DNA of 64,000 nt from Podospora pseudoanserina (GCF_035222485.1 NC_085925.1:310001-374000); one strand, 5' to 3'. Positions 33,332 to 45,659 are shown, numbered from the stretch's first letter. Notes: generated by a model from the sequence alone, not told the origin. Numbers and translations are program-made.

Positions 33332-34404
33332 TCAGCCATACTTGGACAGAAGTTTTCTCATGATGGACATAGCACCACCCCTATACCCTCCTCCAAACAA
33401 AGCAAAATGATTTAAATGGTGATACCTTGACAAGTCATGCTTAGCAAACATCACAAAGCAGGAAAGAGGTGAGCTACTCACAGTTCGTATAATGCCACTC
33501 GATCATCATACCCCTCTGCTGGCTCCGATTTAGGAACAAGTGAGTGGTATTCTTTCCAAAATCCTCCAGCATCAAAGCCCCCAAACATCTTCATGATGCC
33601 CAGCTCGTACTCCGAGTGTGCGTAACAGGAAGACGGATCAAAAACAACCTCTTCAGACCCCTTCTGTGTGAAAATCCGACCTCGTCCATGATTCCCACTC
33701 CACAGATCCCCGTGCACAACGACAGGAATTACATCCTTAAGATGCCCCTCTCCCAGGAGTCGTGGCACAACCTTGCTAGCTGTTTTCTCCACCACATCGG
33801 AAAGCTCTCTGTCCGCGCCGTTCTGCTTGATACACTCTTTGACTATGGCCCGCAGACGGCAGTCTGCATAGAAATCTGCCCAGGTTTCCCGATAACTGTT
33901 ATCCTGAAGTGTAGATCCGCAGCAGGTAGACACTGGAAACCCGAATATTGGTTTGGTATGCCCCTTTGGAATTGGGGCGGGGGTGGTATGTAACGTTGCG
34001 AGTTTGGCGGCAAAGGAAAGGCCGGTTCCACCCGAAGCTGAGGACGCAAGATCAATGAAGTCTGTTACAAGGAAGTATTTTCCTCCTGCGCTGGCGCCAC
34101 CGCCAAGTTGGGGGGACGAAGAGGAAGCAGAGGCCGAGTGGAGAGGACCGTGGGCATATGCCTTTGGACAAAACGAGGGAACGGCATTGTGAATTGCATT
34201 CAACGAGGCAAATTCTCCGCGAAACATGACCTCGGCGTCAGGACCTGTGCCGGTTTTGACAAAGTACTGGAGCTCATGGCCCTCCTTGGTTGAGACGAGC
34301 TTGTATGTGGAAGAGAAGCCGGAGCCTCCATAGGAAAGCAGCTTGGTGGAAGTGGGTTCTAGCCCAAGAGCGGATAGAAGGGCTGGATCGACACTGGATA
34401 GCAT
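33332..34404 (-). CDS. fructosamine/ketosamine-3-kinase-like protein
   Basis: Cytosolic kinase-fold enzyme of the fructosamine-3-kinase family, 338 aa, which phosphorylates sugar amines on glycated proteins so that they decompose (deglycation repair). Exons are 34404-33482 and 33425-33332; the intron GTGAGT...CAAG splits a Leu codon and restores the family C-terminus YELYHHLNHFALFGGGYRGG. The catalytic loop VVVHGDLWSGNHGR and the metal-site region VVFDPSSCYAHSEYELGIMK are intact. The N-terminal half has GGSGFSSTYKLVS as the nucleotide-binding loop. A Ser/Gly-rich insert (residues about 105-120) precedes YFLVTDFIDL. Without the last exon the protein would stop early at YEL, so the short exon is important. 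Confidence 0.9.
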
Positions 34405-35981
34405 CTTCGGCGGAGTATGATGAATTGGACAACGGGTTGGTGATGTTGTCGATAGACAAAACGTATCGGTCTGGATGACGTCAGTGCTCTGCCAACCCCT
34501 CAGGCTCAACACAAGTTATCACTGCTGGGTTTGAAGAACAACGAACTTGATCCAACAGATTGGGATGTCGCTATGGCCTCAGGGGCCACACTTGTCTGTC
34601 AGGTCTGGCATGGAGATACCTTTCTGAGTTTACGGGTAGAAGGAACTCGTGTCCGAAAAGGGCGGGGAACGATTTGACCTGAGGTACCAAAGGACTGACC
34701 GTGCGCCAACGTGGGCCGACACTGTGAAATAAGTGTGCTAACTTTCATCCGGTTCGCCGCCCCTGAACAAGACTGCTCCTGCCCTGCCTTGCAGCGTTGC
34801 ACGGCAGTTGTAACCTGCTGCCGGGCCAGTCTGACTGTCTGGGCTTCAAGTACAGAACCTATACATTTCTTCCTGAAATGGTTCCCGTAATCCTCACTGT
34901 GGTCCACGTCCGGTTCGCAAATCCTGTAGGCATCCAGCAACAATAACAAGCAACCCACAACATAACCACCGGTTCTGTGGCCGGTAGTTGCACTGTCGAA
35001 GAGGGTTCCCCAGAGAAGTAGCGCCAGGACGCCATTCCTTCTGAAAGACAGGGGGAACCGGAAGAAGATATTGCCCACGACATCTCCCTGACTGGCAAGT
35101 AACGAGTTTCTCTGACCTCCCCGAAAGAAGGCCCAATCTGACTACCCCACAATACAGGTCCGAAAATATACCCCAGCTTTTCATATGGCTCATTCTCAAA
35201 ACAAGGACGCGTTCTCCTGAGCCACCAACAGCAGCAGCTACTGTAAACTAGACGAGCGACAACGACGTCGGTGGTGTATCTTGCTTGAACTATCCCCAGG
35301 ACAGGTTGCAAAACAGCCCAAGCTTAACATCACCTTTTAAGACGCCAGCTCCGTTGGGGACTTGGGGTCAGCTAATAGTTGAGGAGCGGTGGAGTATCGA
35401 TGTTATTTGTTACAGTCATTTTCGCTAGTTGCTTTGTGATGGGATGACTGATTACCTATTAGTGATTTTGGACGACTAGGCCAGACTCTCAATTAGATCT
35501 TCTCTTCTCATTGTGGGGCATAATATTCACCATGAAACTTCAAGCAGCTGACTGGCCACGATAAGAAGTCTGGTTTATTCATTGGTACGTGCACAGTTGC
35601 TGTGCTGTGATGTATATACAGGTGAATTCGAGTTGGACTATTTTCCCTCACTAACACAGTGACCTCCATCACTTTCCGAGCCGTCTCCATCCCCTCTAGC
35701 AAGATTCTATTGGTATTTGGGAGCAATATTTGCGCACTGGCGACTATCACTTTTGCTTTGACAAGGTACCGCAACAGAAACACGATTTCTTGCCTGTTGT
35801 TGACAACAGGTATCGATAACCGGCTCCAAATTGTTTGGTAAGTCCCGTTTCCAACTGTGTCAAACGAGCCAACAGACCACTAACAACTTGATTTCACCTC
35901 TAGGCCACATTCTCGGCACAAGTTGGGAGTAGCTACCATAAGAGGACGACCGAGGCGTTGAGTGCCTTTGCCCTCTCCCGG
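34405..35981. other. intergenic region, head-to-head
   Basis: Minus-strand frames at 34599-35311 are Cys/Trp-rich without family features and I do not accept them. The stretch separates the kinase gene from the Pth11-like pseudogene and should hold their promoters. Confidence 0.35.
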
Positions 35982-37104
35982 ATGAGAATGCCAGGGGCCT
36001 CCTTGAGCCAATCTGCAAGTGCCGGGATAATGATCGCCGGGCTGTTACTTGTGGCACTACTCCTCGCGATTGGCGATAACATGTGTGGCGAGGAAGCCCG
36101 AAGTCGAAAGAGGGATCTGTTTTTGCCTCTGTTGCTTACAACGGCTGCGCTTCTGTTGGTGGTGGTACGGACATTTGGCCGGTGGAAGCTAGGCAAAGGA
36201 ACGCTCGAGGTAGATGATACTATGATGATGATGTGTGTAGTGGGTTCAGTCCTGCCTTTTCTTACATCCAACGCTTGGGGATCAACACTGCTGACCATGG
36301 CTTCTTACGTAGCTGGCGTATTTGGTGATGTCAGCGACTAGTTACACCAGCAGTGCATTGGTGTTTGGATGCGACTTGTGGCATCTGAGGAGAGAGGACA
36401 GGATTCTGGGTCTCAAGGTACGCCTCCCCGAGTGAGCTTGAGGTTTCATGGGCCGGAATATGGTCATATACTCACGAGTGAGGTAGCTTCTATATGTGGT
36501 CGAGTCCTTTTATATTGTAACGGTATCGCTGTCGAAGATTTCGATCCTTCTTTTCTTCCGCCGTACCTTCTCAAAACCGTGGTTCCAGACAGCGACACAC
36601 GCGGTGTTGAGCTTGACCATTGTCGTCAACCTCGCTCTCCTCATAACACAAATAGTCCAATGTGTTCCTTTGAGCACCAACTAGGAAGTTGATACCCCAC
36701 GAAATGGCCACCCGAACTGCATCAACTTATAGGTGTTTGTCGTTGTAGGCAGCGTGATAAACCTTCTGCAGGAATCGGTCCTGTTGGCGATGCCTATCCC
36801 TGTGATCTTACGGTTGGCATTTCAGACCCGCCAACAGAAGGCAAACTCACTCATCATGTTTAGTCTTGGCATCTTTACGATTGTCTGCTCAGTTGTTCGT
36901 ATGGTGTATGTCCTCAGAGTCGATGGAGCGGCAAACTGCAGCTGGGAGTACGTTGACGTCATTATCTGGACGAACATCGAAGCTGGCGTCACAGTAATGG
37001 TGCCTTGCTTGCCCGCAATGAGAGCGTTGATACTCGCTCGCAGGCGAGCAACGAACAGCCAGACAGGCAAGTGGTGGCGCCAAGTAAGAGACGCAAGATT
37101 CTGA
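35982..37104 (+). pseudogene. Pth11-like/rhodopsin-domain integral membrane protein, probably decayed
   Basis: Fungal seven-helix membrane protein of the family related to Pth11 receptors. Apparent exons are 35982-36239, 36313-36417 and 36487-37104, all phase 0 (introns GTGGGT...GTAG and GTACGC...GTAG). Family landmarks are GKGTLEVDDTMMMM, then FGCDLWHLRREDRILGLK, then SLSKISILLFFRRTF, then SVLLAMPIPVILRLAF and a closing CLPAMRALILARRR. In exon 3 two in-frame TAG codons (36682-36684 and 36730-36732) lie in the extracellular loop around QCVPLSTN and GHPNCINL. The reading frame is unbroken across both. The first falls where the family has Trp (TGG to TAG); the second would be explained by CAG to TAG. 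A small intron ending at the second TAG cannot be fully excluded but would need a poor donor and would delete conserved loop residues. Confidence 0.65.
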
Positions 37105-37866
37105 CTGACAGAAATTTAGCCCTAGCTCTTGACGAACTCCAATCTCCAGCACAGTCCTGAAGCACCTGGACAGCATACGCCAACCTGATCCACGGCAGAC
37201 CACATGAAGGAAGAAAGCAATTACTTCACATAAGTGCCATCTACGTATGTAGGGAGGCCTGGAGCGGACAACATAGATCATATACCACAAAGCTTTCTGG
37301 CATACCTCTCTTTGAGTTTGAAGGTGACTCCCGTCCCGTCGCCGACGAACCCATGTGCTGGCAAAGGCAGCCCTGGAGGTGTCTCGTTTACACGTGGACC
37401 GTCTCGATGGCATGCGTGACACAAAAAATATGGCTTACCTATCTATGGCAGCTGCCGCAGGCATGTGAAATGCCGTCATCCGACGACAATTCCCGTCCCT
37501 ATATCGGCCAGCTGGCCAGTGCATCAAGCCCCCACCACTCAGGGGGCGGGCGACGCTGTTCGGTCGCCTGGTTAATCCGGTAATCAGTTGGGTTAGTGGA
37601 TTCCAAACTTCCAGCGCATACTCAAGGTGGATTGGCGTCACAGCAAGCTCTCCAGCGCTTGGCCACCTTTGCTGCGCATCCCTTCAACATTTTTGCTTTG
37701 TCTTCACACCGCACCGTCAAACGCACCATGGCCAAACAATAAGCCACCCTCGCCCCGTATGCTAGAGAACCACCATTGATCTCCTCTGACACCTGCTGCG
37801 CTTTTGATTCTTTTTGCCTGTATTCTTTTCTGCTTCTCGAGCTACGTCACAACCGACACGTCCATC
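37105..37866. other. promoter region of SEY1
   Basis: No gene seen. This is the upstream region and leader of the Sey1 gene. Confidence 0.4.
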
Positions 37867-40621
37867 ATGAACGGCCACTTTGCGGCCATCGGCAATGGGC
37901 CGACGGCCAAGCAATACGACCATGGCATCCAGGTTATCGACGAAGACAAGTCTTTCAAGTTGGTGACACCCTCGGCCCTCGATTGCATGCAGCAGCTAGT
38001 TTTCATTGCATACACTGACATTTCAATTGCTAATGTAGCACAAACCTCAATGATTACCTTACCGAAACCCACGTCGCTGAGTCTGGCTTCAACTACCACT
38101 TGATCTCTGTCTTCGGATCGCAATCAACGGGCAAGTCGACCCTGCTCAACCACCTCTTTGGCACCCAGTTCAGTGTCATGTCCGAGACGGAGCGACGCCA
38201 GACGACCAAGGGAATTTGGCTGTCCAAGAACAAAAGGGACAGCGCAAACGGCTCGCCCATGGCCGACAACATCCTCGTCATGGATGTTGAGGGCACTGAC
38301 GGTCGCGAGCGTGGTGAGGATCAAGACTTTGAGCGCAAGAGCGCCCTGTTCGCCCTGGCCACCAGCGAGGTTTTGATTGTCAACATCTGGGAGCACCAAG
38401 TTGGCCTGTACCAAGGCGCAAACATGGGCCTGCTCAAGACCGTTTTCGAGGTCAACTTGCAGCTGTTCTTGAAGGATAGACAGTGCGTTATTATCCGGCC
38501 TCCTCTCTGCATCCCGAGGAATCGGCTAACACGTGGCAACCAGGTCCCAAACACGGTCCCTCCTATTCTTCGTTATCCGCGATTTCGTCGGCAACACCCC
38601 CCTCGAGAATCTGCGCACGACCCTGATTACGGACTTGTCAAAGATATGGTCTTCCATCTCCAAACCACAGGGCCTCGAAGACTCCAAGATTGAAGACTAT
38701 TTTGATTTTGCCTTTTCCGCCCTACCACACAAGATTTACCAACCTGAAAAGTTCCTCGCCGAAGTAGACAGACTCGGCGCTCGATTTACCACTGGCCATC
38801 GCTCGACCAAGGACCAAGAATTCGTCGGAGGCGTTTTCCTGCCAGAATATCACAGGAGAATACCCGCCGATGGCCTGTCAGTTTATGCTGGAGGCGTCTG
38901 GGATCAGATTGTTAACAACAAAGATCTCGATTTGCCAACACAGCAAGAACTTCTTGCGCAGTTTAGGTGTGACGAGATCGCCCGCGAGGTACTGGTCGGC
39001 TTCGACACTGTTATCGCGCCTCTGGAGGAGCAGCAAGTGGAAGCAATTCGTCTCGGCAAGCCTGCAGCGGTACTGGCGGATCTCGGAGCTCAAGGCGCCG
39101 GAGCCCGCGAGAAGTGCATCAAGGCCTTCGAGACACAGGCCAGCCGTTACCACAAAGGTGTATACACGATGAAGCGGGGCGAGCTCGAGAGCAAGATAGA
39201 TACTAGGCTCAAAGCTCTGTACCAGGCTCAGCTGACAGCTGCTCATAAGGCCGGCGTGGCTGCCTTTAGTGAGGCCGTGTCAGGCGCGGTCAAGGCAGGG
39301 CAAAAGGCGGGCGGATCGTATGAGTTCGCTGAGATTGTGGCGAAGCAAAAGGCCAAGACGCTGCAAATCTTCAAGACAGAGGCCAAGAGCCTGTCGATTC
39401 CGGGAGTGGCCTGGTCGAACTTCAAGCCCCAGTATAAGCTCTTTGAGAAGGAGCTCGATGAGGTCAGCGCGCGGTTGCGCAAGGAGGAGATGCGTCGTTT
39501 GGCCATAAGGGTCGAGCGCTGGGTCAGGTCTCGCTTGGGCGATGCCATTGGTTTGGAATTCAACAAGCTAGGGTCTGGACGGGGGGTTTCGGTTTCTCCT
39601 GAGGGTGGCGAGAAGCCAGCCACAGAAAAGGACCTTTGGGACCGGGTCTGGAATGCCTTCATTAGTATTGTAAAGGAGGCTGAGACGAGATTTGCCGAGA
39701 GAGCCAAGAGCTTCGAGGCCAGTCCGGAGGAGGTCGAGGTCGGTCTTTGGCGACTACGGCGCAAGAGTTGGGTCGCCCTGAGGGAGAAGATCGAAGAAGA
39801 GGTGATGGAAAGTAACATCCTCATGAAACTCCGCGAAAATTTCGAGGACAAGTTCCGGTACGACGAAGATGGCGTCCCGAGAATTTGGCGCCCGACAGAT
39901 GACATTGAAGGGATTTATACCAAGGCACGCGAGTCAACCTTGGGCCTCGTTCCTCTGCTGTCGCGGTTTAGACTGTCGGAGACGTATGCGCCACCAGACC
40001 TTCCAGCTTTCATCGGGGTCCAGCCTGCTGGCGTTGAGCCCGAAGACGAAGAAGACCTCTTGCCCATTGGCGGCATCGACGAGGAGGAAGGCAAAAGTCT
40101 CGAAGAGGAGACGACCGTTCTCGGTGAAAGTAAGCGGCAAGACCTGGTGGTGAGGTTCAAGAAAATGGCCGATGGAGTCTATGTTGAAGCCAAGCGAAGT
40201 GCCATCGGCGGGATTACCCAGGTGCCCTTGTACTTCTATGTTATTTTGCTGATTCTTGGGTGGAATGAGATTCTCATGGGTGCGTTACTCTTCTCTCGCC
40301 AGTGTCATTTCAACAGATGTCTGACAATTCACAGTTCTGCGAAACCCTTTCCTCATCTTGCTTATTCTTGTCATGGGCGGCGGTACCTATATCGCCTACT
40401 CGCTCAACCTTCTTGGGCCCATGATGCAGATGAGCAACGCTGCCTTCAACCAGGCTGTTGACATTGGCAAGGACAGGCTGCGCGACTTCTTGGTGAACAA
40501 CGAGACAGCTAGACAGGCGCTTGCTGTTCCCGCACGGCAGATGGGTGCCGATATTAGCCTGGACCGGCTGGATAGCCGGGGTAAGAAGGCACAGGATATT
40601 TCAGACGATGATGACATTTAG
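37867..40621 (+). CDS. SEY1: Sey1, ER-membrane fusion dynamin-like GTPase
   Basis: Atlastin/RHD3-type GTPase that fuses ER tubules; 852 aa. Exons are 37867-37958, 38039-38482, 38544-40279 and 40335-40621. The N-terminus [20 protein letters not shown] is the conserved fungal start. The P-loop GSQSTGKST is at residues 57-65 (Lys63), the switch region reads RRQTTKGIW, and the G3 motif is in [22 protein letters not shown] carries the RD motif. A long helical middle domain follows, then a two-helix membrane hairpin ([17 protein letters not shown] and [19 protein letters not shown]), split by the last intron. The cytosolic tail ends in an acidic DISDDDDI. All introns have GT...AG ends and restore conserved junctions. 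The gene converges on the RNase H2 gene with under 300 bases between stops. Confidence 0.96.
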
Positions 40622-40888
40622 AGATGGTTCAGCGGACGGAGCAATTGGTTGGGGGAATCGGGACCATGAAGGTTACCTACATGGCTTGGTTGTTCTGGTT
40701 GTTTGTTATATGCAGTCTTGTTGTCGTCTAAGAAGCGTTGTGCGTAGAAGCGGATGCGGCAGGGTCAGCTGGTATGATTTCATGATTATGGTCCGCGACA
40801 GGATCTCTATGTATAAAGTACTCAGAACTCCTTTGAACTCCGGTTTGCCCTGTTTCCCAGTGTATTTCCAACCTTGATCCTTATAATC

Positions 40889-41917
40889 TCAAAACGCCTC
40901 CAGCCCAGCTGGTGTCCCAAACCATGTGCCCAGCTCGTCGCCTTCTTCCTGGTCCTTAGCAGAGAAGAAATCCGTGAGGCGGTTAGTGTCACCATCATCA
41001 TCCACCGGCCAGTCTACCTTGACTCCCTTGGGACCCTCGAGCATATCCTTCGCAGTTCCCCAACTAAACCGGCACTCTGGACCCCAGCCAAACACAGGGT
41101 GCATGTTGCCGCGTAGCCAAGTAACGCATCTCTGGTCTGACGGGTAACCCGAACCCCATTCCATATCCGTGTCCTCCTCGTTCTTGTCCTTCTCTTCCTC
41201 CCTGGCGGGCGGTCTGCCCCTAGTCTTCCACAAAACCTCTAAGGCGGCGTCTCTCGTTACTTTGGCGCATACGCTGGCGGCGCTGACACAAGGGTACAGG
41301 CTATCTGCCTTCTTGGCCACTGTGATCTTGGCCGTTGGGAATATCCTCTCTAGCTTCTTCTGGTAGGCAGCGGGCTGCCCGATTGTGTCGACGTAGATCT
41401 CCTGAATGTTGACCCCCCTGTCGTAGATCCCCTGGATCAGTTGTACGGTTGCGTCCATGGCTTGCGCGTTGAGGTTGTAGGACCCGCCGGCATTGGAAGG
41501 GCGCATCATGCCGGCGGAAATATCGCCTGCTGAGAGAAGTGTGGTTGCCCAACCGCAGGACTGGTGAAGATCGGATCCAGCGGTGGAGATCGTTTGCATG
41601 AGGGAGGAGCGGACTTGCGGGGTGAGGACTTTGGAATCGTCAAAGTGGTGGGTTTGGCGGAGGAGGGGGTCGGCGAGTGGGAGAGGGAGGTAGAAGATGC
41701 CGTAGACCATTGGCCCGAGGACGGGACCACGGCCGGCTTCATCGACGCCGAGGCAAACGGGGACGGATTTTTCGGCTGAGGCGAGGAGTGATGGGGGAAC
41801 AGGGGAGAAGTGAGTGTAGGATCGGCCGGAGAGGAGGGAGGAAGGAATCACGGAAGGTGGGATGAAGATGTTGGAGGGGGTTTCGTTTTCGATCTCGGCT
41901 GGCGTTGGCTCTTCCAT
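40889..41917 (-). CDS. rnh201: ribonuclease H2 catalytic subunit A
   Basis: Nuclear enzyme that removes RNA from RNA-DNA hybrids and excises single ribonucleotides from DNA; single exon, 342 aa. Motif VDEAGRGPVLGPM gives Asp59 and Glu60. FDDSKVLT is the family DSK signature, IYVDTIGQP contributes Asp177, and KKADSLYPCVSAASVCAKVTRD contributes Asp205 of the DEDD set. GSGYPSD followed by GWGPECRFSW completes the eukaryotic form. A low-complexity acidic insert (EEEKDKNEEDTDMEWG) separates catalytic motifs. An N-terminal extension of about 50 residues is Pro/Ser-rich. The gene is divergent from Mif2, with about 640 bases between starts. Confidence 0.95.
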   Translation of the reverse strand: MEEPTPAEIENETPSNIFIPPSVIPSSLLSGRSYTHFSPVPPSLLASAEKSVPVCLGVDEAGRGPVLGPMVYGIFYLPLPLADPLLRQTHHFDDSKVLTPQVRSSLMQTISTAGSDLHQSCGWATTLLSAGDISAGMMRPSNAGGSYNLNAQAMDATVQLIQGIYDRGVNIQEIYVDTIGQPAAYQKKLERIFPTAKITVAKKADSLYPCVSAASVCAKVTRDAALEVLWKTRGRPPAREEEKDKNEEDTDMEWGSGYPSDQRCVTWLRGNMHPVFGWGPECRFSWGTAKDMLEGPKGVKVDWPVDDDGDTNRLTDFFSAKDQEEGDELGTWFGTPAGLEAF

Positions 41918-42561
41918 TGCGAGGGCTCTGGCGGGAGATGTTCCTGGTTGTTTACTTGCTCGGTTTGCAGTATGAAGCTTGAGCCTGAGTTGGGATTGGA
42001 AGATTGTTGCAAGATTAAACTAAGTTGTTGGAGTGACAGTTGGAATGCTGTCCCCAGTTGAACCTGCACATGCCGAGAAAGCCTGAGCTCGACGCGTCTC
42101 AGACCGCGTCGTGGGGCTGCTCAGCCAATGGGAGACAGGCCCTCAAAGTGCTTCTGGACAGCGGCGCCCCCTCCCCAAAATCTCAGAGCTTTTGCCCTCT
42201 GTCGGCAGGCAAAAGGGAGAAAACAACTGCTGCATTGCAACGCTGCACAATCATAGAGCGCCGGACACAGCGCGCGCTCTTTTAAGTGTGGAACCGACCT
42301 GGAACCCCTGGCACAAAAATGCTGCCAAAGTAAACAACACCTCCCTCACCTTCGGTCGCTCTTTGTCAGGACCATCACCAACCCCACCAAACCCAGTTGC
42401 TTTGTTCTTTCTAGGGGCATCTCGCGCTGTTTCTACCTCCCATATATACATACTGTCCTGCTTGCGCCCACCGTTGCCGCCACCGCGCTTCAGGCTTGCA
42501 GGCCAACAAACTCTAAAGCTTCCCCGAGGACGAGGACGAGAACAAGAATAAGGTCGCCGGG
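41918..42561. promoter_or_regulatory. divergent promoter region of RNase H2A and Mif2
   Basis: No gene is seen in this head-to-head interval between two nuclear genome-maintenance genes. I see no recognisable TATA element. Confidence 0.4.
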
Positions 42562-45023
42562 ATGCCGCCACGGCCGTCAATGGCGGCGCGCCGCACAACC
42601 ACCCACCAAGCAGAGCATATCTATGAGCTGGGTGTGGTGGGAAGGTAAGCCCACTCTGCAGTGCACACAATCCACGCGAAGATGGGGATGGGGTGGACGC
42701 GACTGAATTGCCCATGACGCGACCAAGCGCAATTTTTGCCACTGTTCGGAACTACGTTGCTAAACTATGGCGTTCTGACAGGAAAACCGGTGTCATGCTC
42801 CCCGACTCGGGGGTGCGCGACGAACATGGCATGGAACCCATCGAGAATCTGTTCTCATCACCAAAGAAGCCTGACGATGAAGATGAAGAGGAGGAATCGG
42901 ACGATGGCGACAGCGGGGAAGCGCCGATGGAGCTGACTACAAGTATGTTTGTTGCGCTTTTTCTTGTCGCCTCGGTGCACCTGCGCCCATGACAGTGACT
43001 GACTGAGGGTAGACCTGGGATTGGGGCCTGCGGCGCTGCTTAACGGACAGGCGAGTAGGTTTCCCGCGTCCTCGCAGAACCGATCGCCAGCCAAGGGATT
43101 TCTGAATTCACCGGCGCAGCGTAACAAACTGGTTGCCCGTAATACCGCAGCCGCACGGTCGAGCTCATCGCCAGCAGAATCGAGACATCAGAGCAGCAGT
43201 CAACCGATGCTGGGTCAAGGCGCGGCGAAGAGGCGCTTAGATTTCAACAGTGTGGGAAAAGGAGGACCGCATTCATTGTCGCAGCCTGTAATGGGTTCAA
43301 GGGGCGGCGCCTTTCCCGGCAGAACTCAAGGTAATGCGCGGTCGCTGTCGCTGTCTCATGATGAGGAATCCGAGGCTGGAAGCGAGGTGGACGACGTCAA
43401 CAACTTTGTGGAAGAATCTATTGCTATACTCAACGGTGATGACGACAACCATGCCGCGTCGGTGGAACCAGAGGAGGAAGATAGCTCGGATGAGGGGTCC
43501 ATGGTTGGTGATGATACCATGAGGCTTTCTGCTGCGCAACATAAGAAGGCTGGTCGACCAGCAAAATCGCAGGAGCCAGCGCGAGCCAAGGCAGCACCGG
43601 TCATTTCTAAGCCTGTCAAGCAGACGAAGAAGTCGGCAGAAAAGGCCTTGGTCGAAAAGGAGCCAGAGGAGGGGTCTGAGGGCGGGGAGGAGGAGGAGGA
43701 GGAGGAGGAGGAGGAGGAGGTGGAAGAGATCCAACAGCCAACTAGACCACCCTCGAAGCCAGCAGCTCCAGGGAAACGCGGTCGTTCAGCGAGCAAGGCA
43801 AGCAACAAGGCACCCGAGCTAGCACCAGCGCCAGCTGCAGGTCGTGGACGGAAGCGACAAGCTGTTCCCGAAGAGGAGGAGGAGGAAGAAGCAACGGCCG
43901 AGCCCTCCCAAGAACCCCAGTCCAAAAAGAAGCGGGCCGATGCCGGACCATCCAGGAAGAAGGCAACCAAAAATGAGAAAGCGACGGCAGCACCCGCCGA
44001 TAAGCCCAAAAAGACCGCTGGACGAAAACGGAAGTCTTCCATTGCAGACCCCGGGGATGTGTCTGTCGTGGCCGTTTCCCGTCGTCCCCCACTTCCCAAA
44101 TCTCGCGGTCTCCTCATCAGTCGCCGCGAGATCCCAGGCGAGACTGACTCCATGTTTCGCACCCGCTCCGGCCGCAATTCGTTTAAACCCCTCGCCTTCT
44201 GGCGCAACGAGCAAGTCCACTACGAAAATAATGACATCAATGACAACTTTGCCAGCCGGTCCAAGCCTTCGAAATTTGTCCTACCCAAAATCAAGGAAGT
44301 CGTCCGCGTGGATGAGCCAGAGCCAGAGTTCAGGAAACCGGGCCGGCGAGGACCCAAGCCCAAGGACGGCGCAAGACCAGGAAGGAGGAGGAGATCCTCG
44401 TTCACCGAGCAGATCATGGACAGTGAGCCAGCTGAACCCTGGGAGATGGAGCCGGGAACTGTTACGGGTGAGGTGGTCGTTTGGCAGCCACAGTACGAGT
44501 TCCAGCCCCCAGCACCCAACGACTTGGTCAGCGTCATGGATAAACAGCTTGCCATCAGCGGTCACGCCATCAAAACGACCGAGGTTGTCGGGGGTGAGTT
44601 CCGGTACGCAAAGGTCTTTTCTGAAGGGTTCATTGGTGCCGGCGTGGTCGATCTCCCTCCCGGTGCCATTAAGAGGCTCAAGAACTCCAGAAAGGTGTTT
44701 ATGATATTCTTTGTTCATGCGGGCAAATGTTTGGTTACAGTGCAGGAGACCAACTTCCGGATTAGCAAAGGAGGTATCTTTATCGTACCGAGGTGTAAGT
44801 CTTTTCCTCTTATCCGTCGCTCCAGGCAATTGAGAGAGGCTAACAGTGCAACTCAGACAACGAGTATACCATTGAAAACGACTATGACAAGCCTACGAGG
44901 CTGTTCTTTTCTCAGGGCACCGAGGTACCATCAGAGCAGGAGGCGAGTGTTATGCCTAATGTTCATACCGATGGGGAGGATCAGGGAGACGAAGAGGAAG
45001 AGAAGGGTGGTGGGGAAGAATAG
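42562..45023 (+). CDS. mif2: CENP-C / Mif2 inner kinetochore protein
   Basis: Centromere protein that binds CENP-A nucleosomes; 730 aa. Exons are 42562-42644, 42782-42942, 43013-44794 and 44857-45023. The N-terminal block KTGVMLPDSGVRDEHGMEP is the conserved fungal Mif2 region, completed by splicing intron 1 (an Arg codon is split). The CENP-C motif is at about residues 464-485 (RTRSGRNSFKPLAFWRNEQ). The cupin dimerisation domain runs from about residue 604, with LPPGAIKRLKNSRKVFMIFF and FRISKGGIFIVPR, and the last exon supplies YNEYTIENDYDKPTRLFF. In between is a long Lys/Ala/Pro-rich low-complexity region with a Glu run at about residues 307-320. The last intron uses GTAAGT with a TAAC branch point and splits a Tyr codon. 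Confidence 0.93.
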
Positions 45024-45654
45024 AAGAGCAGGAGTAAAACGAACTCTGGTTGTTTTGTTGGTTTTCGGGTATTGCATAGGGTCGATGTCTTGGAAAGGCT
45101 TATTGTGGTGGTTATGTTAATAAGATACCAATATCAGGCGCTACTTGTTACGGCGCCCTCTCTCTCTTGGATTTTCTATCCCTTTCCGGCTTTGGGTTCC
45201 CCAATACTTTGCGATAACAGTAGCAACAAGCATCCAGTTGTTGCACCAGTGATACCGAGATAGATCATTTTCAGAATTGCTCAACAATACTTATCATGTT
45301 GCCCCCTGGGAGCTAGGCTGTCAAACTTGCGACCAAAAACTAACCAACAAGGGGTGTGGGACACTGAAGGGCCTGGGTTTTCCCAGACCCACACCGGTTT
45401 GCTCTTGGGGCTGGATTTTCTTACTGTTTTCCTTTCAACCAACAACCAACCACTGTAATACTAATTTGTTTACCATTTTCTGGCCAATTTTGGCCTCATT
45501 TTCGCAGCCAGTGACTTTCCTAGGTCACCAGCCCAACACAAGGCCTCTACTAACCTTGACACGATTGGGCTCCAATACCAGACCCAACGGCCAGCCAGCT
45601 TTTGTTGTAAAAGCAAAAGCAAAAAACATAGCTAGACGGGTGACTGTCTGCATG
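45024..45654. other. intergenic 3' of Mif2
   Basis: No protein-coding gene is supported. It holds the 3' flank of Mif2 and the region beyond the tRNA terminator. Confidence 0.4.
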
Positions 45655-45659
45655 AAAAA
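45655..45659 (-). terminator. RNA polymerase III terminator of the tRNA
   Basis: A run of five T on the minus strand, two bases after the tRNA discriminator base. Confidence 0.7.

Noticed and set aside
34599-35311. Overlapping minus-strand frames of 100-160 codons
   Set aside because: Cys/Trp-rich composition, no family motifs and no supporting splice sites.
36682-36732. An intron removing both TAG codons of the Pth11-like gene
   Set aside because: Not adopted because the only donors available are weak (for example GTTGAT or GTGTTC) and the conserved loop would be lost; kept as an alternative to test.
43356-44207. A 283-codon minus-strand Ser-rich frame over Mif2
   Set aside because: It is the shadow of the Glu/Lys-rich linker of Mif2.
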